6,500 nucleotides of DNA. Source: Lachnospiraceae bacterium (GTDB lineage: Bacteria; Bacillota; Clostridia; Lachnospirales; Lachnospiraceae). Location: assembly GCA_014804185.1 (NCBI GenBank), contig JAAVAG010000166.1:1-6500 (forward strand). The letters are read 5' to 3'. Every line of letters begins with the position of its first letter. Position 1 is the first letter of the stretch. A program made the position numbers and the translations under genes. Below the pieces are notes generated by a model. That model searched no databases. It worked only from the letters and a program-made list of their open reading frames with translations, and was not told the DNA's origin. Below, one piece after another: positions 6,241 through 6,500 of the stretch.

Positions 6241-6500
6241 ATGAATATAGCATTAATTGCACATGATGCCAAAAAGAAGCTGATGCAGAATTTTTGTATC
6301 GCTTACAGGGGGATTTTAAGCAAAAACGAATTATTTGCAACGGGAACTACAGGACGGCTGATAGAAGAGGTCACCAATTTATCTATCCATAAATATCTGG
6401 CGGGACATCTGGGGGGCGAGCAGCAGATGGGGGCTCAGATCGAGCATAATCAGATCGATCTTGTGATTTTTCTGCGTGATCCGCTGACAACTAAATTTCA
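6241..6500 (+). CDS. mgsA: Methylglyoxal synthase (5' part only)
   Basis: MgsA converts dihydroxyacetone phosphate to methylglyoxal and phosphate in the cytoplasm, a bypass that relieves sugar-phosphate build-up when phosphate is short. The first 86 whole codons are present of an expected 120-150, and the frame is open at the window end. Family motifs are ALIAHDAKKKLM with His8, Asp9 and Lys12 (E. coli His19, Asp20, Lys23), the phosphate loop ATGTTG (33-38), and FLRDPLT with Asp80 (E. coli Asp91). The motif normally GGDQQ reads GGEQQ, placing Glu60 at the position of the E. coli catalytic base Asp71. GAGAGGG (6227-6233) lies 7 bases before the ATG. The gene follows rodA by 36 bases with no terminator, so it is probably co-transcribed with the shape genes. 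The identification is firm despite truncation. Confidence 0.95.
   Translation, partial: MNIALIAHDAKKKLMQNFCIAYRGILSKNELFATGTTGRLIEEVTNLSIHKYLAGHLGGEQQMGAQIEHNQIDLVIFLRDPLTTKF

Overview
The window is an ordinary, densely packed stretch of a Gram-positive anaerobe chromosome. By protein similarity and gene order it is most likely from Clostridia, probably Lachnospiraceae or a close relative. Moderate GC by eye, strong AGGAGG-type ribosome binding sites, a long PBP2 of the clostridial kind and a mre-PBP2-min-rodA-mgsA gene order all point this way. I found no mobile element, CRISPR array, RNA gene or phage gene. The assignment to a lineage is inference from remembered family features, not from a search.

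Layout, all on the + strand: the 3' end of mreD (1-317); a very long class B penicillin-binding protein, PBP2/mrdA (298-3201); minC (3253-3924); minD (4001-4792); minE (4807-5070); rodA (5092-6204); and the 5' part of mgsA, methylglyoxal synthase (6241 to beyond the window end). The gaps run from -20 to 76 bases, none holds a convincing terminator, and most genes have their own clear ribosome binding site. The window therefore reads as the middle of one long operon whose promoter lies upstream, probably before mreB or mreC. No untranslated stretch exceeds 300 bases.

The genes cover cell shape and division-site placement. MreD, PBP2 and RodA belong to the elongation machinery: RodA polymerises glycan strands from lipid II, PBP2 crosslinks them, and MreD is a membrane partner of the MreBCD scaffold. 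MinC, MinD and MinE form the complete Min system, in which MinD ATPase carries the FtsZ inhibitor MinC to the membrane and MinE displaces it. So this Gram-positive carries the MinE type of Min system. MgsA converts dihydroxyacetone phosphate to methylglyoxal and has no obvious part in cell shape.

The points most worth a second look are a roughly 240-residue insertion inside the PBP2 transpeptidase domain, a Lys-Asn-Asn-Gln sequence where MinC usually has its Arg-Ser-Gly-Gln MinD-binding loop, and a Glu where MgsA normally has its catalytic-base Asp. Translation-start corrections are proposed for PBP2, minD and minE. I did not find a new biological system here and do not claim one.
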